Source of the DNA: Mageeibacillus sp. UBA1255 | GTDB taxonomy: Bacteria; Bacillota; Clostridia; UBA1212; UBA1255 | DNA length: 8,926 nucleotides | Assembly (NCBI GenBank): GCA_002308795.1 | Contig: DBVV01000047.1 | Location: 16,966 to 25,891, forward strand | Direction of reading: 5' to 3' | Position numbers and translations under genes: made by a program | Shown here: piece after piece, positions 7,602 through 8,926 of the stretch | How the letters are laid out: each line of letters starts with the position of its first letter | How positions within the stretch are numbered: the stretch's first letter is position 1 | The notes under the pieces: model-generated | Database searches by the model: none | Told to the model about the DNA's origin: nothing | Seen by the model: the letters and a program-made list of their open reading frames with translations, nothing else

Positions 7602-8543
7602 TTATATGAGCGACGTCCGGAGCCCTTTATCCTCCGGAAGCCCCAGTACTATGTTCATATTTTGTATTGCCGCGCCTGAAGCGCCTTTTCCGAGATTATC
7701 AAAAAGCGCTATTGCAGTCATTCTCTCGCCTTCTCCGCAGACGGTGATCACCATATCGTCCCGTCCGGCCATTTTTTCTGCCGAAATGAACCCGCCGTCA
7801 TCGACTGTCTCTTCAAATCTGACGAGCCCGTCCCTGTAATAATTACTGTAAACTTCGGAGACCTGCTCTCTTGATGCGCCCGTCTGGCTTCGTCTCAGCG
7901 GGACGATCACTTCCATCCCGGAATAAAAAGGACCTACGACCGGGCAGAAAACAGGTTCGTTATCAAGTCCGCAAATTTTACGCATCTCAGGAAGGTGCTT
8001 GTGCGTCTGGGAAAGTCCATAAAGCCGCGGTGCCCTGAGCGATCCTTCCAAAGACGGATCTTCGTATCCGGCGATCATTTTCTTTCCTCCGCCAGAGTAG
8101 CCGGTCAATGAGAAGCAATCCAGCAGGCTTTCTTTGGGTATTATCCCCACCTGTACCAGCGGGGCAATAAGTGCCACGAATCCTCCCGCGTGACACCCCG
8201 GGTTCGCGATCCGCTTCGAGGATGCGATCTTTTCTCTCTGCCCGTTTAGTTCAGGGAAGCCGTACACCCAACCTTCAGCCGTTCTGTGAGCCGTTGACGT
8301 GTCGATTATTACAGTTTCCGGATCCGCTGCGAGTTCTGCGGACTCCTTCGCCGCGTCATCAGGCAGGCACAAAAATACGACGTCCGCCTCATTTATCCTC
8401 TCCGCTCTCGCGGCCGGATCTTTTCGCAGTGCCTGAGGGATGCCAATGATCTCAATATCGTCTCTAAGCGATAATCTGTCGTTTATCCGGAGCCCGGTCG
8501 TACCGGCGCTGCCGTCAATAAAAATTCGAGGTTTGCGTGTCAT
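7602..8543 (-). CDS. argC: N-acetyl-gamma-glutamyl-phosphate reductase, type-2-like
   Basis: This 313-residue NADPH-dependent reductase converts N-acetylglutamyl phosphate to the semialdehyde. The N-terminal nucleotide-binding loop reads IDGSAGTTGLRI (9-20). The catalytic cysteine is C117 in ANPGCHAGG (113-121), and HKHLPEM (181-187) carries the conserved histidines. The C-terminal GKGASGAAIQNMN closes the family pattern. At about 310 residues, with the GSAGTTG loop, it resembles the shorter type 2 subgroup rather than the 340-residue type 1. The ATG at 8541-8543 has an AGGA site 7 nt upstream and only 4 nt separate it from a possible leader-peptide stop. It is the first gene of argCJBD, downstream of a clear promoter. 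Function is secure; the subgroup assignment is from length and loop sequence only. Confidence 0.96.
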   Translation of the reverse strand: MTRKPRIFIDGSAGTTGLRINDRLSLRDDIEIIGIPQALRKDPAARAERINEADVVFLCLPDDAAKESAELAADPETVIIDTSTAHRTAEGWVYGFPELNGQREKIASSKRIANPGCHAGGFVALIAPLVQVGIIPKESLLDCFSLTGYSGGGKKMIAGYEDPSLEGSLRAPRLYGLSQTHKHLPEMRKICGLDNEPVFCPVVGPFYSGMEVIVPLRRSQTGASREQVSEVYSNYYRDGLVRFEETVDDGGFISAEKMAGRDDMVITVCGEGERMTAIALFDNLGKGASGAAIQNMNIVLGLPEDKGLRTSLI

Positions 8544-8547
8544 CTGT

Positions 8548-8607
8548 TTATCCTGTCCGCTCCGGCCATCTGACTTTCCGCCGCGACAACGCGATCAGGA
8601 ACATCAT
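8548..8607 (-). CDS. Possible 19-residue arginine-rich leader peptide upstream of argC
   Basis: Within the predicted argC leader a short frame encodes MMFLIALSRRKVRWPERTG. It has four arginines (codons CGG, CGG, AGA, CGG) and one lysine in its last twelve residues. Its TAA ends 4 nt before the argC ATG, so argC translation could be coupled to it. Against it: no good ribosome binding site precedes the two ATGs, and no terminator/antiterminator pair is visible. It is the tail of a longer open frame reaching 8751, but that longer frame begins upstream of the promoter and could not be read from this transcript. A role in arginine sensing is speculation. Confidence 0.25.
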   Translation of the reverse strand: MMFLIALSRRKVRWPERTG

Positions 8608-8628
8608 GCCGTTGCCAATTACGGGTCC

Positions 8629-8645
8629 GCACAGCCTGTCTGTGC
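8629..8645 (-). other. Hairpin at the 5' end of the predicted arg transcript
   Basis: GCACAG and CTGTGC, perfect 6-bp arms around a 5-nt loop, lie about five bases after the predicted start of transcription. A 5'-proximal stem like this may protect the mRNA or shape the leader. No U-tract follows, so it is not an intrinsic terminator. Confidence 0.5.
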
Positions 8646-8656
8646 TCCCGATTGCT

Positions 8657-8685
8657 ATTATAAACTTGACAGCATCAGTTTTCAA
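8657..8685 (-). promoter_or_regulatory. Sigma-A-type promoter of the argCJBD operon
   Basis: On the minus strand TTGAAA (8680-8685, 5 of 6 consensus bases) and a perfect TATAAT (8657-8662) are separated by exactly 17 bp. Transcription should begin near 8650, giving a 5' leader of about 107 nt before argC. It is the strongest promoter match seen in the window, and it sits upstream of the first gene of the operon. Confidence 0.85.
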
Positions 8686-8709
8686 TATCCAATTTATACA
8701 TAAAACAAG

Positions 8710-8737
8710 AATAAACCGAACAAATATTCGGTTTATT
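8710..8737. promoter_or_regulatory. Inverted repeat with 11-bp arms upstream of the arg promoter
   Basis: AATAAACCGAA and TTCGGTTTATT form perfect 11-bp arms around a 6-nt spacer. Its centre is about 74 bp upstream of the predicted arg start site. It could be an operator, or an A/T-rich bidirectional terminator for a gene beyond the right edge: on the minus strand the second arm is followed by CTTGTTTTAT. Only three G/C pairs per arm make a strong terminator doubtful. Confidence 0.6.
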
Positions 8738-8738
8738 G

Positions 8739-8750
8739 TGAATATATTCA
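8739..8750. promoter_or_regulatory. 12-bp perfect palindrome TGAATATATTCA
   Basis: TGAATATATTCA is its own reverse complement. TGAAT and ATTCA are the half-sites of ArgR/AhrC boxes, but those normally have four A/T bases between them and here there are two. It may be a divergent ArgR site or another operator. Its centre is 21 bp, two helical turns, from that of the 11-bp-arm inverted repeat. Confidence 0.4.
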
Positions 8751-8798
8751 TTTTCTATGCAAATCTTGCCGTTTTCAACTACCCTTGCGTTTCCGTCA

Positions 8799-8812
8799 CG
8801 GCGACTTCGCCG
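8799..8812. repeat. Small GC-rich hairpin
   Basis: CGGCG-ACTT-CGCCG is a perfect 5-bp stem with a 4-nt loop in the non-coding region. Outside it TCC (8792-8794) can pair with GGA (8817-8819) across a 4x4 internal loop. It borders the heptad-repeat element and may belong to the same mobile or palindromic unit. Confidence 0.4.
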
Positions 8813-8816
8813 AACA

Positions 8817-8890
8817 GGATAATAATCGAAAATTGAAAATTCGTGCCATCACTCGGTTCGCCCTCAATTCTCCATTATCCATTCTCCATT
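8817..8890. repeat. Degenerate heptad-repeat inverted element (possible MITE-like intergenic unit)
   Basis: On the plus strand four tandem heptads, CTCAATT, CTCCATT, ATCCATT and CTCCATT, fill 8863-8890. On the other side, GGATAAT, AATCGAA and AATTGAA (8817-8837) are roughly their reverse complement. AATTGA (8831-8836) and TCAATT (8864-8869) pair perfectly. The core between carries a GGTTCGCC that lacks a full partner, like a decayed hairpin. I associate this design with dispersed intergenic elements of gut Clostridia, from memory only. No transposase or target duplication is visible. Confidence 0.5.
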
Positions 8891-8926
8891 GATTTAAGGC
8901 TCATTTGACTACCTTATTTTTCGCCA

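Larger units (their letters stand above)
8544..8926. other. Non-coding region upstream of the arg operon
   Basis: This 383-nt stretch holds the arg leader, promoter, two palindromes, a hairpin and the heptad element, each described separately. The outermost 36 bases (8891-8926) show no gene I can support; short minus-strand frames ending there could be the C-terminus of a neighbour, but too little is visible. Confidence 0.7.

Noticed and set aside
8548..8751. 67-codon minus-strand frame upstream of argC
   Set aside because: The strong arg promoter lies inside it, it has no clear ribosome binding site, and it overlaps the palindromes. Only its last 19 codons lie on the predicted transcript, and those are listed separately with low confidence.

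Overview
The window is a chromosomal stretch with every recognisable gene on the minus strand, so it is read from right to left. The organism is probably a member of the Bacillota, most likely gut-type Clostridia. This is an inference from strong AGGAGG-like ribosome binding sites, a compact argC-argJ-argB-argD operon with a type-2-like ArgC, a cytosolic GH38 alpha-mannosidase next to an L-fucose isomerase, and a heptad-repeat intergenic element of a style I associate with such genomes. No rRNA, tRNA, CRISPR array, phage gene, transposase or defence gene is visible.

Right-hand region (8544-8926): non-coding. From the right it holds a degenerate heptad-repeat inverted element (8817-8890), a small GC-rich hairpin (8799-8812), a 12-bp palindrome and an 11-bp-arm inverted repeat (8739-8750 and 8710-8737). 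A well-formed sigma-A-type promoter follows (TTGAAA, 17 bp, TATAAT; 8657-8685), then a leader of about 107 nt with a 5' hairpin and a possible 19-residue arginine-rich leader peptide ending 4 nt before argC.

Central region (4213-8543): argC, argJ, argB and argD are spaced 29, 37 and 44 nt apart and look like one transcription unit. Together they encode the acetylated steps of ornithine/arginine synthesis: ArgB phosphorylates N-acetylglutamate, ArgC reduces it to the semialdehyde, ArgD transaminates it to N-acetylornithine, and ArgJ moves the acetyl group back to glutamate. ArgB has the N-terminal helix typical of arginine-inhibited enzymes, consistent with feedback control in the cyclic pathway. 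Four tandem 10-bp repeats cover the argB-argD junction.

Left-hand region (1-4070): after a 142-nt gap with a plausible weak promoter come a 1030-residue GH38 alpha-mannosidase without a signal peptide and, 39 nt further, the N-terminal half of L-fucose isomerase (FucI), which runs off the left edge. They look like a separate sugar-catabolic unit, probably for mannose- and fucose-bearing glycan fragments taken into the cytoplasm.

The genes are ordinary members of known families. I see no convincing undescribed multi-gene system. The unusual signals are small non-coding ones: the 10-bp tandem repeats, the arginine-rich leader reading frame, the paired palindromes upstream of the arg promoter, the heptad element, and a VKA-repeat linker in the mannosidase.
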